Source: CALIZF01 sp046292445
Lineage (GTDB): Bacteria > Pseudomonadota > Alphaproteobacteria > Rhodobacterales > Rhodobacteraceae
Direction: 5' to 3'
Length of the DNA stretch: 64,000 bases
Assembly (NCBI GenBank): GCA_046292445.1
Contig: JBKBQT010000003.1
Span: forward strand, 62,001-126,000
Shown: one piece after another, positions 34,059-41,500 of the stretch
Numbering within the stretch: position 1 is the first letter of the stretch
Layout of the letters: each line of letters begins with the position of its first letter
The notes under the pieces: generated by a model
The model's database searches: none
What the model saw: the letters and a program-made list of their open reading frames with translations, nothing else
What the model was told of the DNA's origin: nothing
Program-made: the position numbers and the translations under genes

Positions 34059-35729
34059 TCAGGCGTCGCTCCAGGCCAGATCTCCGGCGAAGACGGCGAG
34101 GATCGGATGTGCCTCGAACCCCACCACGCGGCTGTCGAAGAAGGTGAAGAGCTTGCGCCAGTAGGTCTGCACCAGCGGCCCCTCCTCCTGCATGATCGTC
34201 TGGAGCCGCGCCATCACCGCGCGCCGCGCGACCGGATCAGCCACCGCCTCGGCCTGGTCGAGCAGGGCATCGAATTCGGCGTTGGAAAAGGCGCTCTCGT
34301 TCCACGCGACACCCGAGCGATAGGCGAGCGCGAGGTTGATGACCCCCAGCGGCCGGTGCGCCCAGACGGTCATGCCGAGGGGCGTTGTCGTCCAGATATC
34401 CCAGTATTGCGCGTTGGGAACAATGTTGATCGCGCAGCGGATCCCCGCCTCCTTCCACATCTCGACGAGGGCGGTGGCATTGCGCAGATGGTGCGGCGGG
34501 TTCTGCTGGATGGTGATCGTCACGTCGATCCCGTCCGGGAACCCCGCCTCGGCCAGCAGCGCCCTTGCGGCCGCGACATCGCGGGTGAAGGGTGGCAGGG
34601 CCGCATAGTCGGGCTGGATGGGCGAGACATGGTGATGCTCGGCCGGCGAGGCGAAGGGACCGAAGGTCAGATCGGACGCCCGCTTGGCATCGACGGCAAG
34701 GCGCATCGCCTTGCGCACGCGCGCATCGCCGAAGGGCGGCTGGTTGACGTTCATCCGGGCGACGGCGGTATCCGCCGTCACAACCTCGTATTTGCGCAGA
34801 TGCCCCGCCCGCTCGACCAGGGGCACGAAGTCGGGGACGATCTGGAACGCGCCGTCAACCTGCCGCGACACCAGCGCATTGGCGATCGCCTGTTCCGAGC
34901 CGCCGACATCGATGAACTCCACCCGGTCGAGCCAGGGCCCCTCGCCCCAATAGCCTTCCCTTGCCGTGACGGCAGCGAAGCGGCCCGGCTCGATCTCGCT
35001 CAGGGTGAAGGGGCCGGTGCCCGGCTTGCCCACCCCGAAGAGGCCGTCATCCTCGGGGTAGAGCATCACGGCGGGGTAGTGGAACAGGTGTTCGGGCACG
35101 GCAAGCTGCGGCGCCTTGAGGTTGAGGCGGATCGTGCCCTGATCGACCACCTCGATCGCATTGGCATCCCACAGTTCGTGCCGGATGATCTTGCGGCCGG
35201 CATCGTTCACCCGGCCGGTGTCGATCTCGTTCAGCATGTAGCCCTTCATCAGGCCGAGCAGGGACGAGCCCGCCTCGTCCGAAAGCTGCCGCGTCAGGTT
35301 CCAGGCCACATCCTCGGCCGTGAAGGGGCGGCCGGTGTGCCACTTGACGCCGGGGCGGACGGTCAGCGTCCAGGTCCGCAGGTCCTCGGACGGCGCCCAG
35401 CCCGACAGCAGATGCGGGCGGGTCACATTGTCGGTCCCGGTGCGGGACAATTGCTCGACCACCTGCCCGTAGATCAGCGGATGCCCGGTGGTCGAGGCCG
35501 TCCAGGGTGCGTTGACGTCATAGACCGTCGTGCTGATCCGCAGCACCCCGCCCCTGCGCTTGCCGGCTGCCCGGGCCATCCCGAGCGGCGAGACCCCCGC
35601 CGCCGCATAGGCCGCCCCGGCCGAAAGGCCCAGCAAAGTCGCGGTGCGCAGGAATTCGCGCCGGTCGATCCGGCCCTCGTCGAACTGGGCGAAGAGGCGC
35701 GGCAGATAGGCGTGCGGGCGGTCTGACAT
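34059..35729 (-). CDS. ABC transporter substrate-binding protein, SBP_bac_5 (system A)
   Basis: 556-aa periplasmic solute receptor. The N-terminus has a twin-Arg signal RREFLRTATLLG (about 23) and a hydrophobic core ending at ARAA, so Tat export is likely. Family features: VRPGVKWHTGRPFTAEDVAWN (split, about 127-147), FDARVRKAM-type motif FGDARVRKAMRLAVDAKR (about 338) and LQTIMQEEGPLVQTYW near the end. Paralogous to the receptor at 57489 (shared SPAEHHHV-type and LALAYRSGVAWNESAFSN motifs). ATG at 35729. First gene of the five-gene operon. Ligand unknown; the linked FAH/creatininase operon hints at a non-peptide amide. Confidence 0.93.
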   Translation of the reverse strand: MSDRPHAYLPRLFAQFDEGRIDRREFLRTATLLGLSAGAAYAAAGVSPLGMARAAGKRRGGVLRISTTVYDVNAPWTASTTGHPLIYGQVVEQLSRTGTDNVTRPHLLSGWAPSEDLRTWTLTVRPGVKWHTGRPFTAEDVAWNLTRQLSDEAGSSLLGLMKGYMLNEIDTGRVNDAGRKIIRHELWDANAIEVVDQGTIRLNLKAPQLAVPEHLFHYPAVMLYPEDDGLFGVGKPGTGPFTLSEIEPGRFAAVTAREGYWGEGPWLDRVEFIDVGGSEQAIANALVSRQVDGAFQIVPDFVPLVERAGHLRKYEVVTADTAVARMNVNQPPFGDARVRKAMRLAVDAKRASDLTFGPFASPAEHHHVSPIQPDYAALPPFTRDVAAARALLAEAGFPDGIDVTITIQQNPPHHLRNATALVEMWKEAGIRCAINIVPNAQYWDIWTTTPLGMTVWAHRPLGVINLALAYRSGVAWNESAFSNAEFDALLDQAEAVADPVARRAVMARLQTIMQEEGPLVQTYWRKLFTFFDSRVVGFEAHPILAVFAGDLAWSDA

Positions 35730-36056
35730 GCTGGCGGCTCCCTTCGTGCTTCGCGCTGACAGGATGACGGTAAACCGGATCGCCCCGGCAGGACGCAAAA
35801 AAATCCTTGGGTCTCGCTCCCCGCCGCAGGGAACCCATCACGGGCGCCAGCCGGACCGATGGACCACTCCCGCGGGGGGCGGACCGCTTTGCCTTTGCCT
35901 TTTCCCAAGGCCTGGCCCACAAAGTCGCGGATCGCCGCCTGCGGTCCGCCGGCGGATCCTGCGCGACCTCGGGCGGCGGCAAGGGGCGACCGCGCGCCCC
36001 GACATCTCCCCGGGCGGCCCGACTTGCAGGGCCAGCCGCGCAAGAAGGACCAAACC
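35730..36056. other. 327-base divergent promoter region
   Basis: Separates ABC system A (minus) from the FAH operon (plus). An A tract (ACGCAAAAAAATCC, 35793-35806) is the only AT-rich spot and may belong to a minus-strand promoter. No palindrome of note was found. No regulator gene is adjacent. Confidence 0.5.
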
Positions 36057-36908
36057 ATGAAATTCTGCCGTTTCGACGACAACCGCCTCGGCGTCGTGCG
36101 GGGCGATCTGGTGCATGACGTCACGCCCGCGCTGGCCGCGCTGCCGCCGCTGGCCTGGCCGGTGCCGCCGGGCGATCACCTCGTCGCCCATCTTGCCGCG
36201 CTGCGCCCGCAGATGGAGGCGCTGGCCGATACCGCCCCGGGCATCCCCGCGGCTGGCGTCCGCCTGCTGCCGCCGGTCGCCAACCCCGGCAAGATCATCG
36301 CCGCCCCGGTCAACTACCAGCGCCACCTCGACGAGAGCCGTGCCGATACCGGTATCAACTTCGGCGGCGAGATCAAGACGATCGCGGATTATGGCCTGTT
36401 CCTCAAGGCGCCGTCGTCGCTGATCGGCGCGTCCGATGCGGTGATCGTGGACCGCAGCGACCGGCGCACCGATCACGAAATCGAACTGGCCGTCATCATC
36501 GGGCGCACCGCCCGCCGCGTCACCGAGGCCGAGGCGCTCGATTGCGTCGCCGGCTATGCCATCGGCCTCGACATGACGATCCGCGGCACCGAGGATCGCA
36601 GCTATCGCAAGTCGCGCGACACCTTTTCGGTCCTCGGCCCCTGGTGTGTGACGGCCGACGAGCTCGGCGAGCCCGCGGGCATCGGCTTCGCGCTCGAGGT
36701 CGATGGCGAACCACGGCAGGCATCGAACACCGACCTGCTGATCTGGGGCGTGCGCAAGCTGATCGCCTATGCGTCCGAGGCCTATACGCTGCACCCCGGC
36801 GACATCATTATGACCGGCACACCGGAAGGCGTGGCGCCGGTGATCCCGGGCAACACGATGCACTGCCGGATGGATCGGATCGGAGCGATGTCGGTGCGCG
36901 TGGCATGA
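36057..36908 (+). CDS. Fumarylacetoacetate hydrolase (FAH) family protein
   Basis: 283-aa member of the FAH family (2-keto-dicarboxylic acid hydrolases, isomerases and decarboxylases). The metal triad is visible: DHEIELAVIIG (the two Glu, about 141-145) and GYAIGLDMTIRG (Asp about 173). Also KTIADYGLFLKAPSSLIG (about 104) and IIMTGTPEGVAPV (about 254). Small cytosolic enzyme. ATG at 36057 after AGAAGGACC. Followed 90 bases later by ridA-like and creatininase-like genes in the same direction, so it may be their operon leader. The substrate is unknown. Confidence 0.92.
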   Translation: MKFCRFDDNRLGVVRGDLVHDVTPALAALPPLAWPVPPGDHLVAHLAALRPQMEALADTAPGIPAAGVRLLPPVANPGKIIAAPVNYQRHLDESRADTGINFGGEIKTIADYGLFLKAPSSLIGASDAVIVDRSDRRTDHEIELAVIIGRTARRVTEAEALDCVAGYAIGLDMTIRGTEDRSYRKSRDTFSVLGPWCVTADELGEPAGIGFALEVDGEPRQASNTDLLIWGVRKLIAYASEAYTLHPGDIIMTGTPEGVAPVIPGNTMHCRMDRIGAMSVRVA

Positions 36909-36998
36909 GGCGGGGCGAGGCGTCGCGCCCGCCGCAGCGTTGGCGCTTGATCACGGCGGCCACGCGCGCGACTGTGGCAGGATAACCGAGGGACCGAT

Positions 36999-37391
36999 AT
37001 GCAGGCGCTGACCCCCCCGACCCTTTTCCCGCCCTTCGCGCGCTATTCCCATGGCATCGCCGCCCCGGCGGCGCGGATCGTTGCCACCTCCGGCCAGCTC
37101 GGCATCCGCCCCGACGGGAGCGTGCCCGCGGATGCGCGGGAACAGGCCGACCTGTGCTTTGCCGCCCTCGCCGCGATCCTGGCCGCGGCGGGGCTGGGGC
37201 CGGCCGATGTCATCCGCCTCAACGCCTATGTCACCGACCGGGCGCATATGCCGGCCTACATGGCCGCCCGCGACGCATGGCTTGCAGCGGTGGACCCGCC
37301 GCCCGCCTCGACGCTGGTGATCGTCGGCGGCTTTACCCGCCCCGAATTCAAGGTCGAGGTCGAGGCGCTGGCCGCAGGGGGCCCCGCATGA
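36999..37391 (+). CDS. RidA/YjgF-family protein
   Basis: 130-aa small trimeric-type protein. RidA enzymes deaminate reactive enamine/imine intermediates. Recognised by FARYSHGIAAP, VATSGQLGIRPDGS (about 28), EQADLCFAALAAILAAAGLG (about 49) and VIRLNAYVTD (about 72). In archetypal RidA an Arg (E. coli R105) sits six residues before the K-x-E-x-E strand; aligning on KVEVEA here places Phe there, with an Arg displaced by two. So it may be a non-archetypal Rid subgroup with other chemistry. The stop overlaps the creatininase start as ATGA. Confidence 0.9.
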   Translation: MQALTPPTLFPPFARYSHGIAAPAARIVATSGQLGIRPDGSVPADAREQADLCFAALAAILAAAGLGPADVIRLNAYVTDRAHMPAYMAARDAWLAAVDPPPASTLVIVGGFTRPEFKVEVEALAAGGPA

Positions 37392-38176
37392 CGCCGCGCC
37401 GCCGCTGGATCGAGATGCCGACGACCGCCTTCGGACCGGGGGCGGCCGATTGGGTCGCCGTCCTGCCGCTGGCGGCGGTCGAGCAACACGGCCCGCACCT
37501 GCCCGTCGGGGTCGATACGCTCGCGGCCGAGGGCTATGTGGCGCGCGCCATCGCCGCCCTGCCCGATACCCTGCCGGTCACCTTCCTGCCGGTGCAGGCC
37601 GTCGCCCTGTCGCCCGAGCACATCCGCTTTCCCGGCACCCTCACGCTCGACTGGGACACCGCGATGCGCGTCTGGCTCGAGATCGGGGCATCGGTCGCGC
37701 GCGCGGGCGTGCGGCGGCTGGTGCTCGTGACATCGCACGGCGGCAATGCGGCAGCAATGGAAGTGGTGGCCCGGCAGCTTCGCCTGCGCCACGGCATGCT
37801 GGCCGTCACGACGAGCTGGGGCCGGCTGTCGCGCTGGCGCGACATCTACCCCCCCGCCGACCCGATGATCGACATTCACGCCGGGCAGTCCGAAACCTCG
37901 GTCCTGCGCGCGCTGCACCCGGGCCTCGTGGACATGGCCGCCGCGCGCGACTTTCGCAGCGCGCAGGAGGCGTTCGCGGCACGGCACCGGCACCTTGCGC
38001 TGCATGGAGGCGCCGCGAATGCGGCGTGGATCGCCGGCGATCTCAACCCCGCGGGCGCGGTGGGCGATGCCGCATCCGCCCGTGCCGACTGGGGCGAGGC
38101 CGAGATCGCATCAGCCGTCGCCGGCTTTGTCGCGCTGATGGCCGAGGTCGCGGCCTGCCCGCTGCCCGAGGCCTGA
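37388..38176 (+). CDS. Creatininase family protein
   Basis: 262-aa creatininase/creatinine amidohydrolase superfamily member. Metal-site motifs: LPLAAVEQHGPHLPVGVDT (about 19-37; Glu, His and Asp ligands), RRLVLVTSHGGNAAAM (about 112) and DIHAGQSETSVLRAL (about 160; catalytic Glu position). The family opens cyclic or linear amides (creatinine, formylamines) or removes residues in cofactor maturation (MftE). No mycofactocin genes are nearby, so a catabolic amidohydrolase role with the FAH and RidA genes is more likely. Start 37388 overlaps the ridA stop. Confidence 0.9.
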   Translation: MTPRRRWIEMPTTAFGPGAADWVAVLPLAAVEQHGPHLPVGVDTLAAEGYVARAIAALPDTLPVTFLPVQAVALSPEHIRFPGTLTLDWDTAMRVWLEIGASVARAGVRRLVLVTSHGGNAAAMEVVARQLRLRHGMLAVTTSWGRLSRWRDIYPPADPMIDIHAGQSETSVLRALHPGLVDMAAARDFRSAQEAFAARHRHLALHGGAANAAWIAGDLNPAGAVGDAASARADWGEAEIASAVAGFVALMAEVAACPLPEA

Positions 38177-38178
38177 CG

Positions 38179-38538
38179 TCAGGGCTGCGGCGCCATGATC
38201 TCCACCTCCGTCCCGTCGCGGATGGCGGTGTAGAAGCAGGCGGTCCGGTTCGTGTGGCAGGCCGGGCCGGTCTGATCGACGAGCGCGAGCAGGCAATCGC
38301 GGTCGCAATCCACGCGCAACTCCACGAGCCGCTGGCGATGCCCCGAGGTCTCGCCCTTGACCCAGAAAGCCTGCCGCGAGCGCGACCAGTAGGTGACATC
38401 CCCGGTCGCCAGCGTGCGTTCCACCGCCGCCGCGTTCATCCAGGCGACCATCAGCACGGCAAGGCTCCGGTGATCCTGCGCCACGACCGGGATCAGCCCG
38501 GCGGCATCGTAGCGCAGGGTTGCGGGATCAAAGCGCAT
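38179..38538 (-). CDS. hisI: Phosphoribosyl-AMP cyclohydrolase
   Basis: 119-aa cytosolic histidine biosynthesis enzyme that opens the adenine ring of PR-AMP. Core motifs: VLMVAWMNAAAVERTLATG (about 28-46), TYWSRSRQAFWVKGETSGH (about 49) and the Zn/Mg segment VDCDRDCLLALVDQTGPACHT (Cys residues at about 76, 80 and 92-96), all as in HisI. Not fused to the HisE pyrophosphohydrolase, as in many alphaproteobacteria. ATG at 38538; divergent from the IscU-like gene with 61 bases between. It ends 2 bases from the creatininase stop, so the two genes converge. Confidence 0.96.
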   Translation of the reverse strand: MRFDPATLRYDAAGLIPVVAQDHRSLAVLMVAWMNAAAVERTLATGDVTYWSRSRQAFWVKGETSGHRQRLVELRVDCDRDCLLALVDQTGPACHTNRTACFYTAIRDGTEVEIMAPQP

Positions 38539-38599
38539 GGCGGGGTCCTTTCCGAAGGGCGGTCGCGGGCGTATCTATAGGGCACGCGGAGGGATTGCC

Positions 38600-39046
38600 A
38601 TGAGCGACGCCGATCTCGTCAAACTCTATTCGGGGCGCATCCTCGCGCTGGCGGCCGATATCCCGCATCTCGGTCGGCTGCCCAGCCCGCAGGGCTCGGC
38701 CCGGCGGCGCTCGCCGCTCTGCGGCTCGACGGTGACGGCGGATGTGGTGATGGAGGGCGGCCGGGTGGCGGCCTTCGCGCAGGATGTCAAGGCCTGCGCC
38801 CTCGGCCAGGCGACGGCGGCGGTGGTCGGCGCGGCGATCATCGGGCGGACCCGGGCCGAGGTCGAGGCGGCGCGCGATGCCCTGCGCGCCATGCTTACCG
38901 CCGGCGGGCCGGTGCCGGCGGCGCCCTTCGACGGGCTCGCGGTGCTGATCCCCGCGCGCGATTTCCGCAACCGGCATGCGTCGATCATGCTCCCGCTCGA
39001 GGCAGCGGCCGAGGCGATGGCCCAGGCCGAAACCGCGGTCGCCTGA
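38600..39046 (+). CDS. IscU/NifU-like iron-sulfur scaffold family protein
   Basis: 148-aa member of the IscU_N/NifU family. RRSPLCGSTVTADVVME (about 36-52) carries the first ligand Cys in the usual L-C-G context; VKACALGQATAAVVG (about 62) carries the second. The third Cys of IscU (in the LH-C helix) is absent; the matching region reads NRHASIMLPLEAA. GGAGGGA precedes ATG at 38600. It is monocistronic and distant from the suf cluster. It could be a scaffold with altered ligands or a divergent regulator of Fe-S supply. The terminator for the opposite strand begins right at its stop codon. Confidence 0.85.
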   Translation: MSDADLVKLYSGRILALAADIPHLGRLPSPQGSARRRSPLCGSTVTADVVMEGGRVAAFAQDVKACALGQATAAVVGAAIIGRTRAEVEAARDALRAMLTAGGPVPAAPFDGLAVLIPARDFRNRHASIMLPLEAAAEAMAQAETAVA

Positions 39047-39084
39047 AAAAAGGCGCCGCGCCCCCTCGGCGGGATGCGCGGCGC
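39046..39084 (-). terminator. Rho-independent terminator of the recG-microprotein transcript
   Basis: Read on the minus strand: GCGCCGCGC (39084-39076), a 14-base loop, GCGCGGCGC (39061-39053), then TTTTTT (39051-39046). A 9-bp perfect GC stem followed by six T. It ends transcription coming from recG and the microprotein gene, and lies against the 3' end of the convergent IscU-like gene. Confidence 0.75.
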
Positions 39085-39169
39085 GGATGCGGCGGGCCAT
39101 GGCGCGTTTGGGGCCGCGCGACAGCCGGGGCGTCAGGGTCAGGCAGTCCCCGAGGCGGGCCGCAGGCAG

Positions 39170-39217
39170 GTTCAGGCAAAGACGGGTTCAGGCAAAGACG
39201 GGTTCAGGCAAAGACGG
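39170..39217. repeat. Three perfect tandem copies of a 16-bp unit
   Basis: GTTCAGGCAAAGACGG occurs at 39170-39185, 39186-39201 and 39202-39217 with no mismatch. The rightmost copy contains the last codons and stop of the microprotein gene on the minus strand (CCC GTC TTT GCC TGA), so the gene's 3' end has been duplicated twice downstream of its own stop. Unit length is not a multiple of 3. Confidence 0.9.
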
Positions 39218-39323
39218 GCAGATGCAACCCCGCGATCAGCAGCGCGAACAGGCCTGCCGCGCCGAACGCATCGGCAACGGCCCCCTCGCTTCGGGCAAGC
39301 ACTTGGCGAACATCGTGGATCAT
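39204..39323 (-). CDS. SOS-controlled microprotein, putative membrane peptide (39 aa)
   Basis: Short gene immediately after recG. ATG at 39323 with GGAGGGG five bases upstream; two further in-frame ATGs (39338, 39359) would give 44 or 51 residues but lack a ribosome site. Sequence: a charged N-terminal half (MIHDVRQVLARSEGAVADAF) and a hydrophobic C-terminal helix (GAAGLFALLIAGLHLPVFA), so it is probably a single-pass or membrane-surface peptide. Three GTTC elements in tandem (39380-39404) lie just upstream and a strong terminator downstream. These are features of a regulated gene, not a chance frame. SOS-induced membrane peptides such as Caulobacter SidA block division; similarity here is in design, not in sequence. 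Confidence 0.7.
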   Translation of the reverse strand: MIHDVRQVLARSEGAVADAFGAAGLFALLIAGLHLPVFA

Positions 39324-39379
39324 GATCCCCTCCAACATCTGTTGCCATTCTGTTCGCATGATTCGGGGCGCCCTGTAAA

Positions 39380-39404
39380 GAACTTATTGAGAACATATCG
39401 GAAC
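39380..39404 (-). promoter_or_regulatory. Candidate LexA (SOS) box, triple GTTC
   Basis: On the minus strand, GTTC at 39404-39401, 39394-39391 and 39383-39380. The last two are separated by exactly 7 bases, matching the alphaproteobacterial LexA consensus GTTC-N7-GTTC; the first two are separated by 6. It sits between the recG stop (39413) and the microprotein start, within 60 bases of it. Confidence 0.72.
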
Positions 39405-39412
39405 AAAGGGGG

Positions 39413-41500
39413 TCAGCCGACACCGAGCAGCCGGATCGCCCGGTCCTGCTCCATGAGCCACAACAGGGTGCGCGCCGCCCTGCCCCGCGCGCTCTCGAGG
39501 CCGGGGTCGGCGGCGAGCAGGGCCCGCGCGTCGCTCTGCGCCAGCGCCATCAGCCCCGCCTGGCGCTCGAGATCGGCGATGCGGAACCGCGGCAGGCCCG
39601 ATTGCGCGGTGCCGATCAGATCGCCCGCCCCGCGCATCGCCAGATCCTCCTCGGCGATGCGGAACCCGTCCTCGGTATCGCGCAGGAGGGTCAGACGCCG
39701 CCGAGCCGCTTCGCCCAGGGGCGGCTGGAACAGCAGCAGGCAGGTGGATTCGGCCGCCCCCCGCCCGACCCGCCCGCGCAGCTGGTGCAACTGCGCGAGG
39801 CCGAAGGTCTCGGCCCGCTCGATCACCATGATCGAGGCATTGGGCACATTCACCCCCACCTCGATCACCGTGGTGGCGACCAGGACCTTCGTCTCGCCCG
39901 CCACGAACCCGGCCATCGCGGCATCCTTGTCAGGCCCCGGCATCTGGCCATGGACCAGCCCCACCACCCCCTCGCCCAGCGCCGCGCGCAGGACGCGGAA
40001 CCGGTCCTCGGCCGCCGTGAGATCGACCGCCTCGGATTCCTCGACCAGCGGGCAAACCCAATAGGCCTGCCGCCCCTCGGCCACTGCCCGCGCCAGATGC
40101 GCCACCACCTCGTCCAGCCGGTCGGTGGACACAAGGCGCGTGACCACCGGCTTGCGCCCCGGCGGCTTTTCGTCGAGCACCGACACATCCATGTCGCCGT
40201 ATTGCACGAGCGACAGGCTCCGCGGGATGGGGGTCGCCGTCATCACGAGAACGTCGGTCTGCGGCCCCTTGGCGCCAAGCTCCATCCGCTGCGCCACGCC
40301 GAAGCGGTGCTGTTCGTCCACGACCGCAAGGCGCAGGTCGCGGAACGCCACACCCTTCTGGAACACCGCATGCGTGCCCACCAGAATGTCGATCCGCCCC
40401 TCCGCCAGCGCCGCCAGCTTGCCCGCCCGCTCCGCCCCCTTGTCGCGCCCGGTCAGGATCGCAAGGCGCACACCCGCCGCCGCCGCCAGCGGCGCGAGGC
40501 CCTCGGCATGCTGGCGGGCGAGGATCTCGGTCGGTGCCATCATCACCCCCTGCCCCCCCGCCTCGACCGCGATCAGCAGGGCAAGGAAGGCCACCAGCGT
40601 CTTGCCCGACCCCACATCGCCCTGCAGCAGGCGGTTCATCCGCACCGGCGCGGCCATGTCGGCGGCAATGTCTGCCACCGCGCGGGCCTGCGCGCCGGTC
40701 GGGGCGTAGGGGAGCGACGCGAGCACACGGGCGCGCAGATGCCCGTCCCCCGCAGTCGCGCGCCCGCGCGCCTTGCGCGCCACGGCACGGGCCAGGCCGA
40801 GCGTGAGTTGATGCGCGAAAACCTCGTCATAGGCGAGGCGCGCGCGGGCCGGATGGCCGGCGGCGAGGTCCGCCGGCCCGCGCGGTGCATGGGCCGCGGT
40901 CACCGCCGCACGCCAGGCCGGCCAGCCCTCGCGGGCGGCAAGATGCGGGTCGATCCATTCGGGCAGGTCCGGCGCGCGGGCCGCCGCCGCCTGCGCCGCC
41001 CTTTGCACCAGGCGCTGCGTCAGACCGGCAGCGAGGGGATAGACCGGCTCCCACGGCGGCAGGCTCGCCGCCTCCTCGGGGCGCAGGACGTGGTCGGGAT
41101 GGACCATCTGGGCGATGCCGTCGAACAGCTCCACCCGGCCCGAGATCACACGCCGCTGTCCGGTCGGCAGCAGCCGGGCGAGCGCATCGCCCTGCGCGCG
41201 GAAATAGACCACGGCAAATTCCGCCTCGGCATCGCGCACGATGATGCGCAGCGGCCCGCCCCGCTTGCGGGCGGGGAAATGGGCGCCGACCGTGACCGGC
41301 ACGGTCAGCACGGCCGGCAGGACCGCCCCGCGGATCGTGTCGCGCAAGGCGCGGTCGATCCCGCCATGCGGCAGCAGGAACAGAAGGTCGCGCGGCCGCG
41401 TCGCGCCGAGCGCCTCGAACAGGCGCAGGGATTTCGGCCCGATCCCCGGCAGCGTGTCGAGCCCGGCGAAGAGCGGAAAGAGGATCTCCGGCCGGCTCAT
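39413..41500 (-). CDS. recG: ATP-dependent DNA helicase RecG
   Basis: 695-aa branch-migration helicase for stalled forks and recombination. An N-terminal wedge/OB region (residues about 1-250) precedes the helicase core: Walker A LLQGDVGSGKTLVAFLALL (about 291-309), DEQH box VVDEQHRFGVAQR (about 394), motif III VMTATPIPRSLSL (about 420), and motif VI QLRGRVGRGAAESTC near 565. The start at 41500 overlaps the ligA stop (ATGA), giving a ligA-recG operon; the frame is open further upstream but that part lies inside ligA. Followed by the SOS microprotein gene. Confidence 0.96.
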   Translation of the reverse strand: MSRPEILFPLFAGLDTLPGIGPKSLRLFEALGATRPRDLLFLLPHGGIDRALRDTIRGAVLPAVLTVPVTVGAHFPARKRGGPLRIIVRDAEAEFAVVYFRAQGDALARLLPTGQRRVISGRVELFDGIAQMVHPDHVLRPEEAASLPPWEPVYPLAAGLTQRLVQRAAQAAAARAPDLPEWIDPHLAAREGWPAWRAAVTAAHAPRGPADLAAGHPARARLAYDEVFAHQLTLGLARAVARKARGRATAGDGHLRARVLASLPYAPTGAQARAVADIAADMAAPVRMNRLLQGDVGSGKTLVAFLALLIAVEAGGQGVMMAPTEILARQHAEGLAPLAAAAGVRLAILTGRDKGAERAGKLAALAEGRIDILVGTHAVFQKGVAFRDLRLAVVDEQHRFGVAQRMELGAKGPQTDVLVMTATPIPRSLSLVQYGDMDVSVLDEKPPGRKPVVTRLVSTDRLDEVVAHLARAVAEGRQAYWVCPLVEESEAVDLTAAEDRFRVLRAALGEGVVGLVHGQMPGPDKDAAMAGFVAGETKVLVATTVIEVGVNVPNASIMVIERAETFGLAQLHQLRGRVGRGAAESTCLLLFQPPLGEAARRRLTLLRDTEDGFRIAEEDLAMRGAGDLIGTAQSGLPRFRIADLERQAGLMALAQSDARALLAADPGLESARGRAARTLLWLMEQDRAIRLLGVG

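Noticed and set aside
39170..39217. Possible CRISPR-like repeat array
   Set aside because: Units are directly adjacent with no spacers and only 16 bp long; a simple tandem duplication.
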